DNA of 64,000 bases from JBQTJN01 sp052387095 (GTDB lineage Bacteria; Pseudomonadota; Alphaproteobacteria; Micavibrionales; Micavibrionaceae), in contig JBQTJN010000018.1 of NCBI GenBank assembly GCA_052387095.1, positions 1-64,000 on the forward strand, read 5' to 3'. Below the pieces are notes generated by a model, which ran no database searches, had not been told where the DNA came from, and was given only the letters and a program-made list of their open reading frames with translations. Position numbers and translations under genes: made by a program. This document shows, piece after piece, positions 26,950 through 39,638 of this stretch. The first letter of the stretch is position 1. Each line of letters opens with the position of its first letter.

Positions 26950-27311
26950 AAGCGGAAAAAATAAAAATCTACGAACAAGGATTGCAGGCGGAAAGCCGCG
27001 CGGCACTTTATCTGCAGATGAAAGGCTACCGGATTATCGCGCGCCGTTACAAAACACCTGTCGGTGAAATCGACCTGATCGCGCGGCGCGGAAAAACCTT
27101 GGCCGCTATTGAGGTCAAAACAAGGCGTGCGCAAAGTGATGCGCTGGAATCAGTTACGGCAAAAAACCAGGCCCGTGTAGCCCGTGCGCTGGAATATTTC
27201 CTGAAGCATCATACGCGTTATGCCGGCTATACCATTCGCTTCGACGCACTTATATATTCGCCCCCTTTGGGCTTTCAGCATCTGGACAATGCCTGGCTTA
27301 CGGAGGCATAA
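26946..27311 (+). CDS. YraN / UPF0102 family endonuclease-like protein
   Basis: A 121-residue protein with a Holliday-junction-resolvase-like fold: GLQAESRAALYL at the N-terminus, the active-site-like EIDLIARRGKTLAAIEVKTR (E-x-D ... E-x-K pattern), then a helical end. Its function is not established in the family. The ATG overlaps the rsmI stop (ATGA), a conserved arrangement. Confidence 0.9.
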   Translation: MKAEKIKIYEQGLQAESRAALYLQMKGYRIIARRYKTPVGEIDLIARRGKTLAAIEVKTRRAQSDALESVTAKNQARVARALEYFLKHHTRYAGYTIRFDALIYSPPLGFQHLDNAWLTEA

Positions 27312-27350
27312 TAACCCTGTCCTTACACGTGATTCTCACCTGGTAAACAT

Positions 27351-28106
27351 ATGTCCCGCCTGATTCTTTTATTAATGATCCCATTTACGCTGGGCGCGTG
27401 CGTTGCGCCGATCGCGCTGGGGGTGGGCGCGGCGGCCGGTATTGCCGCGACCTCCGAGGGCGGGGTGGAGGGCTCCATCACCGATGTGCGCATCGAGGCT
27501 ACGATCAATGATCTCTGGTTCCGGCACGATGTTGAAATGTTCCGCAAACTGAATCTCACGGTCGATCAGGGCCGCGTTCTCCTCACCGGCGTTGTGCAAA
27601 AAACATCGCATCGCGTCGAGGCCGTGCGCCTCGCCTGGAAGGCGATAGGCGTGAAGCAGGTCATCAATGAAATCAAGGTCGCCGAAACCGGCGGCGTCAC
27701 CGGCTTCGGCCGCGACACATGGATCACAACGCGCCTGCGGGCAGCTCTGACGCTCGATCGCGCCGTGCGCGCCATCAACTACACGATCGATACGGTGCAG
27801 GGCACGGTTTACATCATGGGCGTCGCGCGCAACCAGGCGGAACTGAACCGCGTCATCGAAACCGCGCGCACGATTCCCGATGTCAAGCAGGTCGTCAGCT
27901 ACGTGAAAATGTCCAGCGAGGCCGTGCAATCCTCGGCACCTGTCTATGAGGAACAGCCGCAAGGGGCAGGATCTGCGAACAACGCGCCCCTGCCGATTCA
28001 GCCGCAAAGCGATAATTACGGCGCGCCCGCATCGCAGGAAACATGGCAGGGCGGCGGCTCGGGATCGCTGGTGCCGCCTCCGGTCGAGAGTGCGCCTTTG
28101 AATTAA
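27351..28106 (+). CDS. BON-domain lipoprotein (DolP/YraP-like)
   Basis: A 251-residue lipoprotein with lipobox LGAC (Cys17) and two BON domains, ~48-115 (VDQGRVLLTGVVQ) and ~128-195 (VQGTVYIMGVARNQAELN). The two-BON arrangement and the position after rsmI-yraN match DolP/YraP, an outer-membrane lipoprotein that helps envelope integrity at division sites. The final ~55 residues are Pro/Gln/Gly-rich and low-complexity, an addition not found in E. coli DolP. Confidence 0.85.
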   Translation: MSRLILLLMIPFTLGACVAPIALGVGAAAGIAATSEGGVEGSITDVRIEATINDLWFRHDVEMFRKLNLTVDQGRVLLTGVVQKTSHRVEAVRLAWKAIGVKQVINEIKVAETGGVTGFGRDTWITTRLRAALTLDRAVRAINYTIDTVQGTVYIMGVARNQAELNRVIETARTIPDVKQVVSYVKMSSEAVQSSAPVYEEQPQGAGSANNAPLPIQPQSDNYGAPASQETWQGGGSGSLVPPPVESAPLN

Positions 28107-28125
28107 GGGTCAGAACCTATAAACT

Positions 28126-28962
28126 ATGAATTCCGAAGACTATTTAAAACACATATCATCGCTCGCCGATGAAGAGATTGATCTCGCGCGCGCGGCGCTG
28201 GCTCTTGCGGCGCTCGCCGAGGACACGGTCTCGGTTGAGCGCTACGAAAATCACCTGAAAAAAATAGGCGAGGATGTCGCCGCGCATTATGAGCGCCTGA
28301 CCATGGAAGAAGGAGAAGAAAATGCCATACTCCAGCTTGAGGCGCTGAAGGCCGTGCTGGCCGCTCAGCATGAATATGCAGGTGACACGCAAACCTATGA
28401 TGATTTACGTAACGCCAGTCTAATCCAGGTCATCGATCGGCGCAGGGGACTCCCCGTAACGCTGGCCATTCTCTATATTCATGCGGGCCGGGCCTTGAAC
28501 TGGGATATCAACAGCCTGGATTTCCCCGGGCATTTTCTCTGCCGTATTCAGAAAGATGGTCGGCGCCTGATTTTTGATCCTTTCAACGGTGCGCAAATCT
28601 TGCAGGCATCTGACTTACGCGCGTTGCTTAAAAAAGTGAAAGGGCAGGGCGCGGAGCTCAGCGCGGACTATTTTGAGCCCGCTTCCAGCCGTTCCATTCT
28701 CCTGCGTCTTCAGAACAACATTAAGTATCGCCAGATCGAAGCAGAAGATTACGTAAATGCACTCAAAACTGTCGAGCGCATGCGTCTGGTCGATTCGGGC
28801 GAATACAGGCTGCTTCTGGATGCAGGAGTTCTCTATGCCCGTACCGGCCAGCCCATGGCGGCGGCCGCTATTCTTGAGGATTATATAGCCCGCATTCCGC
28901 AAGGGCGTGATCGCCAGGAGGCCGAGCGCCTCCTGCGTGATATAAGGCAGACATTGAACTAG
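28126..28962 (+). CDS. SirB1-family protein (transglutaminase-like plus TPR)
   Basis: A 278-residue protein with the SirB1 N-terminal transglutaminase-like domain: LIQVIDRRRGLPVTLAILYIHAGRAL, DFPGHFLCRI (His) and FDPFNGAQIL. A tetratricopeptide-like helical C-terminus follows. The biochemical role of the family is unknown. It starts 19 bp after the BON lipoprotein gene and probably belongs to the same operon. In its place many alphaproteobacteria have tolB directly before pal. Confidence 0.85.
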   Translation: MNSEDYLKHISSLADEEIDLARAALALAALAEDTVSVERYENHLKKIGEDVAAHYERLTMEEGEENAILQLEALKAVLAAQHEYAGDTQTYDDLRNASLIQVIDRRRGLPVTLAILYIHAGRALNWDINSLDFPGHFLCRIQKDGRRLIFDPFNGAQILQASDLRALLKKVKGQGAELSADYFEPASSRSILLRLQNNIKYRQIEAEDYVNALKTVERMRLVDSGEYRLLLDAGVLYARTGQPMAAAAILEDYIARIPQGRDRQEAERLLRDIRQTLN

Positions 28963-29143
28963 AATTGATCAAAGGTTTTAAGCGGTTTTTGCGTATAGTT
29001 AAAAACCTGTGTGGAATTCTTTTCCGCCTTGCAACGTTAGGGGGAAGAGCATAAAACTATGGGGCAATCCGGCCCCCCGAATCGTTTCAGGGTCCGGTCC
29101 CGTATTTTAAAAATTTACAGAAATTTTCTTAAGGAGAAAAATA

Positions 29144-29674
29144 ATGTTCCCTCGCTTTTTAATGATTTTCGCAGTGCTGTTTATGGTCAGCGCTTGTTCT
29201 TCGGATGACGCCACGACCATGGAAGATCAGGCTGGCTATCAGCAGGGCGAGATGACAGGTGGCCCGGGCGGAGCCCAGGGCGGCGTATATGATGAGACAA
29301 CATCATCGACAACCGTACCCGGCAGCGCGCAGGACTTCATCACGAATGTCGGCGATCGCGTTCTCTTCGGTTATGACCGTTACGACCTTTCTCCTGAAGG
29401 TCAACAGATCCTGGATCGTCAGGCCGCTTGGCTGAATCAGTATCCGAACCTCAACATCACTGTTGAAGGTCACGCAGATGAGCGCGGCACGCGCGAATAC
29501 AATCTGGCACTCGGTGAGCGCCGCGCCAACTCCACGAAAAACTACCTCGTGGCGCGCGGTGTTGCAGCCGGCCGCCTTAATACGGTCAGCTACGGCAAGG
29601 AACGCCCGGCTGTAACAGGTTCGAATGAATCCTCGTGGGCCGAAAACCGCCGCACTGTAACGGCTGTTGAATAG
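29144..29674 (+). CDS. pal: peptidoglycan-associated lipoprotein Pal
   Basis: A 176-residue outer-membrane lipoprotein with lipobox VSAC (Cys18), a Gly/Gln-rich linker to ~55, and an OmpA-like domain to the C-terminus (FGYDRYDLSPEGQQIL, ITVEGHADERGTREYNLALGERRA). It ties the outer membrane to peptidoglycan as part of Tol-Pal. TAAGGAG lies 8 bp before the ATG. The preceding 181 bp (28963-29143) hold only a short GGGGC/GCCCC hairpin at 29061-29076 and presumably the promoter. No tolB is adjacent. Confidence 0.96.
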   Translation: MFPRFLMIFAVLFMVSACSSDDATTMEDQAGYQQGEMTGGPGGAQGGVYDETTSSTTVPGSAQDFITNVGDRVLFGYDRYDLSPEGQQILDRQAAWLNQYPNLNITVEGHADERGTREYNLALGERRANSTKNYLVARGVAAGRLNTVSYGKERPAVTGSNESSWAENRRTVTAVE

Positions 29675-29691
29675 AGATCGATCTTGAAGAG

Positions 29692-30561
29692 ATGACCCTC
29701 TTGAAAAAAATCAATCCCAGAAAGGCCCGGCTTGCGCTGGGCCTTTCTCTTGTTTGCACCGGTGCTTTGATCGCTCCGGCGCTCGCGCAGAATTATGATC
29801 CTTATGACGCCGGCCAGTCTCAGGTGTTCTCGGCGGGTGATGCGGCCAGCGCCGAGGTGCGCATCCAGCAGTTCGAAAGCCAGATCAGCGTACTGACCGG
29901 CAAGATCGAGGAACAGGATTACAAACTCAAACAGCTGCAGGATCAGCTTGAAAAACTCACCGGCGATCTTGCCATGCGCGTCGGCGATCTTGAAAAAGGC
30001 GGCGGTGGTGGTTACGGAGCAACGCCGCCCTCAACGCCTCCCGCGGACCGTGGCATCCTGGATAATACCGACAGCACATCCATGAACTCCGGCGGCGGTT
30101 ACCAGTGGGATTCCACGCGCCCCGGTGAAAGCCGTATTTCAGAACCGCTTGGTACGCTCACGGAATCCGGTAGCGGTGACAGTGCGGCCGTTCAGTATGA
30201 AAACGCCTTTGCTGCGTTGAAAAGCGGTGATTACGCGGCTGCGGAAGGCGGTTTTAAATCTTTCATCGCCGCCAATCCTACCCATGTCCTGGCCGGCAAC
30301 GCGAAATACTGGCTTGGAGAAACCTATTATGTGCGCGGCGATTTCGAAAACGCCGCACGCATTTTCGCCGAAGCGTTCCAGCAATATCCCAAAAGTTCAA
30401 AAGCACCCGACAACCTCCTGAAACTCGGTATGTCGCTCGCGAGTCTTAATAAGAAAGACGACGCCTGTATTGCTTTGGGACAGATCGAAGCGCAATACGC
30501 CAGCGGCGCAGGCCCTGTCCTGAACCGCGCCAAACAGGAAATGTCGCGCCTTGGCTGCTGA
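29692..30561 (+). CDS. cpoB: cell division coordinator CpoB (YbgF)
   Basis: A 289-residue periplasmic protein with a signal peptide ending ALAQ (~34), a coiled coil (~50-100, RIQQFESQISVLTGKIEEQ), a Gly/Ser-rich linker and three C-terminal TPR repeats (~165-285, AGNAKYWLGETYYVRGDFENAARIF). It links Tol-Pal to septal wall synthesis. It directly follows pal, as is usual. Its last 11 nt overlap tilS. Confidence 0.93.
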   Translation: MTLLKKINPRKARLALGLSLVCTGALIAPALAQNYDPYDAGQSQVFSAGDAASAEVRIQQFESQISVLTGKIEEQDYKLKQLQDQLEKLTGDLAMRVGDLEKGGGGGYGATPPSTPPADRGILDNTDSTSMNSGGGYQWDSTRPGESRISEPLGTLTESGSGDSAAVQYENAFAALKSGDYAAAEGGFKSFIAANPTHVLAGNAKYWLGETYYVRGDFENAARIFAEAFQQYPKSSKAPDNLLKLGMSLASLNKKDDACIALGQIEAQYASGAGPVLNRAKQEMSRLGC

Positions 30562-31567
30562 GCCTCTCACGCTCGGGGAATTTGCGGATCTTCTTGAAAA
30601 ATCCTGCTCGGAAATCAGCGGCGAAAGCGATGTTGCCGTGGGTCTTTCCGGCGGACCTGACAGTTTTATTCTCACGAAATTCTTAAGCGGCTGGGCGGCG
30701 GCAAAACGCGGCACATATATTCACGCGCTCACCGTCGATCACGGCCTTCGTCCGGAATCCGCGCGGGAAGTTGATTGCATCGCGCGCACCGTGGAAGGCT
30801 GGCCGTCCTTAACGCATGCCGTCCTGAAGTGGGAAGGTGAAAAACCCGAAACCCGTATCCAGGAAGAGGCGCGCACGGCCCGCTATCGCCTGATTGGCGA
30901 TTATTGCCGCTCTAAAAACATCCGCTACCTGATCCTTGCGCATCACCAGAACGACCAAATGGAAACATTCCTGTTCCGCCTCGCCAAGGGCAGTGGTCTG
31001 GACGGTCTCACCGTCATGAAGCCGGTGCAGGCGCATAAAAGCGGCCTGACCATCCTGCGCCCGTTGCTGGGCCTGACCAAGGACCGCCTCGTCGCTGCCT
31101 GCGAGGCGCAAGGCCTCGCCTATATCAATGATCCCAGCAATGCGTCGGAAAATTTCTTCCGCGCGAGGCTTAGAAAATTTATCCCGTTTCTTGAAAGCGA
31201 AGGCTTTACCGCCAAGCGCCTCGCCGTCACCAGTGATCGACTTGAGCGTGCGCGCCACGCACTCCATCACGTGGCGGCAAAGATTTTTAAAGACATTGTT
31301 ATAGAACAGACTCCGCAATCCATCGCTTATCGCTTTGAACCTTTGGAAGACTGGCCGGACGAGATTGGCCTGCGCGTCTTGATCAAGGCGATCGAAACCC
31401 TGCGGGTGGATTCGGATTATCTGCCGCGCCGGGAAAAGATCGAGACGCTGTTCACCGATCTGTGCGGCGAGGCATTTTTCAGGAAAAGAACCCTCGGCGG
31501 GTTGGTTTTTTCACGGGATGATGCTAAAAAACATGTCATAATAGAAGTTGAGACCATTCAGAAATAA
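30551..31567 (+). CDS. tilS: tRNA(Ile)-lysidine synthase TilS
   Basis: A 338-residue PP-loop ATPase that converts C34 to lysidine in tRNA-Ile(CAU). Motif VGLSGGPDSF near residue 30 (SGGxDS), then TVDHGLRPESAREV and LAHHQNDQMETFLFRLAKGSGLDGL. It is shorter than E. coli TilS and seems to lack its C-terminal domain, as do many alphaproteobacterial forms. The start is TTG at 30551 inside cpoB, with AGGAAA ~10 bp upstream. Confidence 0.93.
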   Translation: MAAEPLTLGEFADLLEKSCSEISGESDVAVGLSGGPDSFILTKFLSGWAAAKRGTYIHALTVDHGLRPESAREVDCIARTVEGWPSLTHAVLKWEGEKPETRIQEEARTARYRLIGDYCRSKNIRYLILAHHQNDQMETFLFRLAKGSGLDGLTVMKPVQAHKSGLTILRPLLGLTKDRLVAACEAQGLAYINDPSNASENFFRARLRKFIPFLESEGFTAKRLAVTSDRLERARHALHHVAAKIFKDIVIEQTPQSIAYRFEPLEDWPDEIGLRVLIKAIETLRVDSDYLPRREKIETLFTDLCGEAFFRKRTLGGLVFSRDDAKKHVIIEVETIQK

Positions 31568-31584
31568 TCCGGTCCGAAACCCCG

Positions 31585-31639
31585 TTTTTAAAACGGGATC
31601 TATTGGATAGAACATATGGACCCCGGCTTTCGCCGGGGT
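31585..31639. repeat. two adjacent intergenic hairpins between tilS and ftsH
   Basis: First hairpin CCCGTT / AACGGG (near 31581-31597), then a strong 8-bp stem ACCCCGGC / GCCGGGGT (31620-31627 and 31632-31639) with a TTTC loop. Neither has a following T-run. The second resembles common GC-rich palindromic intergenic units. They could attenuate transcription into ftsH or stabilise the upstream mRNA. Confidence 0.5.
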
Positions 31640-31719
31640 TGCGGAATAGAGTGACAAAGACTTGCTTATAGGCAGGTTTGCGTTAATTTAAGTGCATAGA
31701 ACTTGGAGAGGAAACATCC

Positions 31720-33624
<1,905 letters not shown>

Positions 33625-33690
33625 ACTATGCAAACATTTGACATAATATAAAAAATTCATTATAGTTTCCGTGATCAAACTGGGGCGAAA

Positions 33691-34566
33691 ATGAATTCTT
33701 TGCTGTTACGTTTATCGACAAAAAAATCTTTCTGGCATGCGGTTGATGCCGGCATGGGAATTTTGCAAAAAATCCGCATTTATAATCCTGAACCGCCGCC
33801 GCTGCAGGTGACGTCTTATAAACTTCCTTCTGCGAACTGGCTCGCACATTATAGTCCTTTAAAAATTGCCATAGCTTCCGATTTTCATGTCGGATGTCCG
33901 CTGGTTGATCTTGAATATCTCGAGAAAGTCGTCGAACGGATAAACAAAATAGGCGCAGATATTATTCTGATGCCCGGCGACTTTTTAAATTCACCTTACG
34001 GTTACAACGGTGCATATGTAGAGCCGGAAAAAATCGCGCATGTTTTATCTTCTCTTAAAGCGCCAGGCGGTGTTTTTGGGACGCTAGGCAATCATGACTG
34101 GTATGAAGATCCCCAAGGCATGTGGAATTCTTTGGGAGCTGCTGGTATAAAAATGTTAGAAAATCAATCAGTAAAAATAGAATGGAACGGCATGCAATTC
34201 TGGATTGCCGGTGTCGACGATTATGGAACCGGACATTCAGATCTTACGGCAACTTTTTCTAATGTCACAGACGACCTACCTATTATTGCTATGTGCCACA
34301 ATCCTTTCAGCATTTATGATATGCCGCAAAATCCTGTTATAACCTTTGCGGGCCACACACATGGGGGCCAATATAAAATCCCTCTGATCAGTAAAATCCC
34401 TTTTTTGAAGCTTCCGATTCAGGATTGTCCTGACAAGGACATGACTTACGGAATGATGGAAAGGCAAGGCCGTCACCTATGTGTGAATAGCGGCATAGGA
34501 ACCAGCCTCTATTCTGCCCGTAATGTTGCCCCGGAAATCGTGGAATTTACGCTTCTTCCCGGCTAA
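33691..34566 (+). CDS. metallophosphoesterase (YkuE-like)
   Basis: A 291-residue calcineurin-like phosphoesterase. Metal-binding motifs: IASDFHVG (D-x-H) near residue 62, LMPGDFLN (GD), GTLGNHDW (GNHD), CHNPF and AGHTHGGQ (GHTH). There is no signal peptide, but the N-terminus could be membrane-associated. The gene is visibly more AT-rich than ftsH and glmM on either side, a position where folP is often found in other proteobacteria, which suggests insertion or replacement. Substrate unknown. Confidence 0.88.
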   Translation: MNSLLLRLSTKKSFWHAVDAGMGILQKIRIYNPEPPPLQVTSYKLPSANWLAHYSPLKIAIASDFHVGCPLVDLEYLEKVVERINKIGADIILMPGDFLNSPYGYNGAYVEPEKIAHVLSSLKAPGGVFGTLGNHDWYEDPQGMWNSLGAAGIKMLENQSVKIEWNGMQFWIAGVDDYGTGHSDLTATFSNVTDDLPIIAMCHNPFSIYDMPQNPVITFAGHTHGGQYKIPLISKIPFLKLPIQDCPDKDMTYGMMERQGRHLCVNSGIGTSLYSARNVAPEIVEFTLLPG

Positions 34567-34615
34567 ACGCTTAAATTCTTTGCCATTTTAATCTCCGCAG
34601 TCTAAAAATACCCCC

Positions 34616-35962
34616 ATGAAACGCAAATATTTCGGCACGGACGGGATCCGCGGTCCCGCCAACCAGTTCCCGATGACGGCGGCCATGGCGCTCAAGGTCG
34701 CCATGGCCTCTGCCGTGGCCTTGCGCGAAGTGCGTAAGCAGGCCGGCACGGACCGCGTCGTTATCGGCAAGGATACGCGGCTTTCCGGCTATATGTTCGA
34801 GGAGGCCATGTGCGCCGGCTTCGTCGCGTGCGGAATGGATGTCATTCTTGTAGGGCCGATCCCGACACCCGGCATCGCGCTGCTCACAAAATCCCTGCGC
34901 GCCGATCTCGGCGTGATGATTTCCGCCTCGCATAATCCCTATTACGATAACGGCATAAAATTATTCGGCGCCGACGGCTGCAAGCTCGGTGACGATGTTG
35001 AGCGCCTGATCGAAGAAAAAATCGATTCTCACCTGAACCCGCATCTCGCCGCGCCGGAAAATCTAGGCAAGGCCAGCCGCCTCGATGATGCGCTGGGGCG
35101 CTACATCGAACATGTCAAAAGCTCTTTTCCTAAAGGGCAGACGCTTGATGGCCTGAAAATTGTCGTCGATTGCGCTCACGGCGCCGCTTACAAGGTCGCG
35201 CCCAAAGTTCTCTGGGAGCTCGAGGCCGAAGTCATTTCCATCGGCGTGACCCCGGACGGCAAAAATATCAATGACAGCTATGGCGCCACCGCGCCGCAGA
35301 ACCTGCAAAAAGCCGTGCTGGAGCACAAGGCCGATATCGGTATTGCCCTGGATGGCGACGCCGACCGCCTCATCATGGTCGATGAAAAAGGCCAGCGCAT
35401 TGACGGGGACCAGTTGATGGCGGCGCTCGCGCTCTCCATGAAAAAATCCGGCACCTTGAAAAATAACGGCATTGTTGCGACTGTCATGTCCAACCTTGGT
35501 TTTGAAAATCTAATGGAGAAAAATAAAATTTCCCTGACCCGCGCCGCTGTCGGCGACCGCTATGTTGTCGAGGCGATGCGTGAAGGGAATTATAATCTCG
35601 GCGGCGAGCAGTCCGGCCACATTATATTATCGGATTACGGTACAACCGGTGACGGCCTGCTGGCAGCATTACGCATTCTCTCGATCCTGCAGGAAAGCGG
35701 CCAGCCCGCGAGCAAGACTCTGCGCCTGTTTGAGCCTTATCCACAGGTGCTGAAAAACGTGCGCTTCACCGGCAAAAGCCCGCTACAGGATGATTCCATG
35801 CAGAAAGAAATCAAAAGCGCGGAAACGCGCCTCAAGGGCGGGCGCGTGCTGGTGCGCGCCTCCGGCACGGAAAGCCTGATCCGCGTTATGGCCGAAGGCC
35901 CCGATTCCTCTCTCGTTGAAAATGTGGTAGATGATCTCTGTGCCGTTCTCCAGAAAAAATAG
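34616..35962 (+). CDS. glmM: phosphoglucosamine mutase GlmM
   Basis: A 448-residue phosphohexomutase that interconverts GlcN-6-P and GlcN-1-P for UDP-GlcNAc. The phosphoserine loop MISASHNPYYDNG places the catalytic Ser at ~105, the metal loop is DGDADR (~240), and the phosphate-binding RASGTESLIRVM is near the C-terminus. It feeds MurA, also encoded in this window. It follows the metallophosphoesterase by 49 bp. Confidence 0.97.
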   Translation: MKRKYFGTDGIRGPANQFPMTAAMALKVAMASAVALREVRKQAGTDRVVIGKDTRLSGYMFEEAMCAGFVACGMDVILVGPIPTPGIALLTKSLRADLGVMISASHNPYYDNGIKLFGADGCKLGDDVERLIEEKIDSHLNPHLAAPENLGKASRLDDALGRYIEHVKSSFPKGQTLDGLKIVVDCAHGAAYKVAPKVLWELEAEVISIGVTPDGKNINDSYGATAPQNLQKAVLEHKADIGIALDGDADRLIMVDEKGQRIDGDQLMAALALSMKKSGTLKNNGIVATVMSNLGFENLMEKNKISLTRAAVGDRYVVEAMREGNYNLGGEQSGHIILSDYGTTGDGLLAALRILSILQESGQPASKTLRLFEPYPQVLKNVRFTGKSPLQDDSMQKEIKSAETRLKGGRVLVRASGTESLIRVMAEGPDSSLVENVVDDLCAVLQKK

Positions 35963-35978
35963 GAAAGCCGAAGCGCCG

Positions 35979-38419
<2,441 letters not shown>

Positions 38420-38498
38420 CATTTAATATACATAATTAATCATATTTTCATATATCTATCCTAGACTGGATAGGTGGTCAGGTAATTGCCGGGCGTTG

Positions 38499-38525
38499 AA
38501 AAAGCGGAAATGAGCCGCTTTTTTT
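38499..38525 (+). terminator. rho-independent terminator between purA and the Tad locus
   Basis: A 9-bp stem AAAAAGCGG / CCGCTTTTT (38499-38507, 38515-38523) with a 7-nt loop, ending in a run of seven T. It separates the hisZ-purA unit from the pilus genes, so tadE needs its own promoter, which must lie within or just after it, or be fed by read-through. Confidence 0.8.
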
Positions 38526-38556
38526 GTGCCTGCAAAATAGGGATAATTTGATTAAA

Positions 38557-39090
38557 ATGTTGCGTAAGTTGCTGAAAATCTGGGTACGGGATAAAGAAGC
38601 TTCGACAGCGATCGAATTCAGTCTCCTGTTCATCCCCTACATGATGCTGACACTGGCCATTATCGAACTGGCCATGATGTATACTGCGGCCAGCCTGCTC
38701 GAAGGCGCTACGAATTCTGCTGCGCGCCTGATCAAGACCGGCCAGGTGCAGCAGTCGCAGACCATGCAGCCGGAAGAGATGTTCGCTGCTGCGATCTGTG
38801 AATATGCCGATGTTTTAATCCAGTGTGATGAAATTGTAATGGAAGTCATTCCTCTCACCAGTTTTACCGATTATTCGGAACTTGAGCCGCAATACGACGA
38901 AGACGGCAACATGGTTTCACAAGGCTTTGATGCCGGCGGATCGGATGACCGCGTCCTGATTCGCACCTCTTACCGCTATGAGATGATCACTCCGCTGATC
39001 GGCGAGCTTCTGGCCGGCCCCAGCGGCAAACGCACATTTATTTCGACGCTTGTACTGCAAAGCGAACCTTATGAATTTGAAGAAAGTTGA
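38557..39090 (+). CDS. tadE: TadE-like pseudopilin
   Basis: A 177-residue protein with an N-terminal TadE segment: EASTAIEFSLLFIPYMM around residues 15-30, containing the conserved Glu that follows the prepilin cleavage region, then one membrane helix and an extracytoplasmic domain. TadE-type proteins are minor pilins of the Tad machine, processed by the same peptidase as Flp. ATG 38557 was preferred over upstream TTG codons that lie in the terminator or too close to GGGA. It ends 1 bp before the next gene. Confidence 0.82.
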   Translation: MLRKLLKIWVRDKEASTAIEFSLLFIPYMMLTLAIIELAMMYTAASLLEGATNSAARLIKTGQVQQSQTMQPEEMFAAAICEYADVLIQCDEIVMEVIPLTSFTDYSELEPQYDEDGNMVSQGFDAGGSDDRVLIRTSYRYEMITPLIGELLAGPSGKRTFISTLVLQSEPYEFEES

Positions 39091-39091
39091 C

Positions 39092-39631
39092 ATGCTGACA
39101 GCATTGAAAAGATTTCTGCGGGAATGGAAAGACTCCAGGGACGGGGTTGCCGCGCTCGAAGCAACGATGATTTTTCCCGTCCTGCTGATCCTGCTGCTCG
39201 GCACATACGATATGGGCAACGGCATTATCGCCAATCAGAAAACAATCCGCGCCTCACAGGTCGCCGCCGATCTCGTGACGCGCAAGCGCAGTATTGATGA
39301 TACCGGCCTTGATGAGGCCATCGAGGCCAGCCGTCTCGCACTTGAGCCTTACGATGCCTCAAGCTATGGTATCGATATTGTCAGTATCCGTTTCGATGAC
39401 GATGAAGAGCCGGAAATCGTCTGGCGGGAAACGCGCAATATGACGCCCGACCCCAATGTTCTTGCGGACGTGGCGTCGCTGGCCGACGCGGGCAACGGCG
39501 TGGTCGTTGTCCGGGTCAAATATTTATTTGAGCCGGTTTTTGCAGGATTTATTGTTGATAACATCCCGATGGAAGAGGTAGCATTCTCCCGGGGCCGCAA
39601 ATCTCCTGTCGTCAATAAATCAGCGGGTTAG
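39092..39631 (+). CDS. tadF: TadE/TadF-like pseudopilin
   Basis: A 179-residue protein with the same architecture as its neighbour: DGVAALEATMIFPVLLILLLGTY at ~20-42 gives the pseudopilin helix with the conserved Glu, followed by an extracytoplasmic domain. ATG 39092 lies directly after the tadE stop, with GAAGAAAG upstream; an earlier ATG at 39071 lies inside tadE. The tadE-tadF-tadG order is standard. Confidence 0.82.
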   Translation: MLTALKRFLREWKDSRDGVAALEATMIFPVLLILLLGTYDMGNGIIANQKTIRASQVAADLVTRKRSIDDTGLDEAIEASRLALEPYDASSYGIDIVSIRFDDDEEPEIVWRETRNMTPDPNVLADVASLADAGNGVVVVRVKYLFEPVFAGFIVDNIPMEEVAFSRGRKSPVVNKSAG

Positions 39632-39638
39632 TCAAGAA

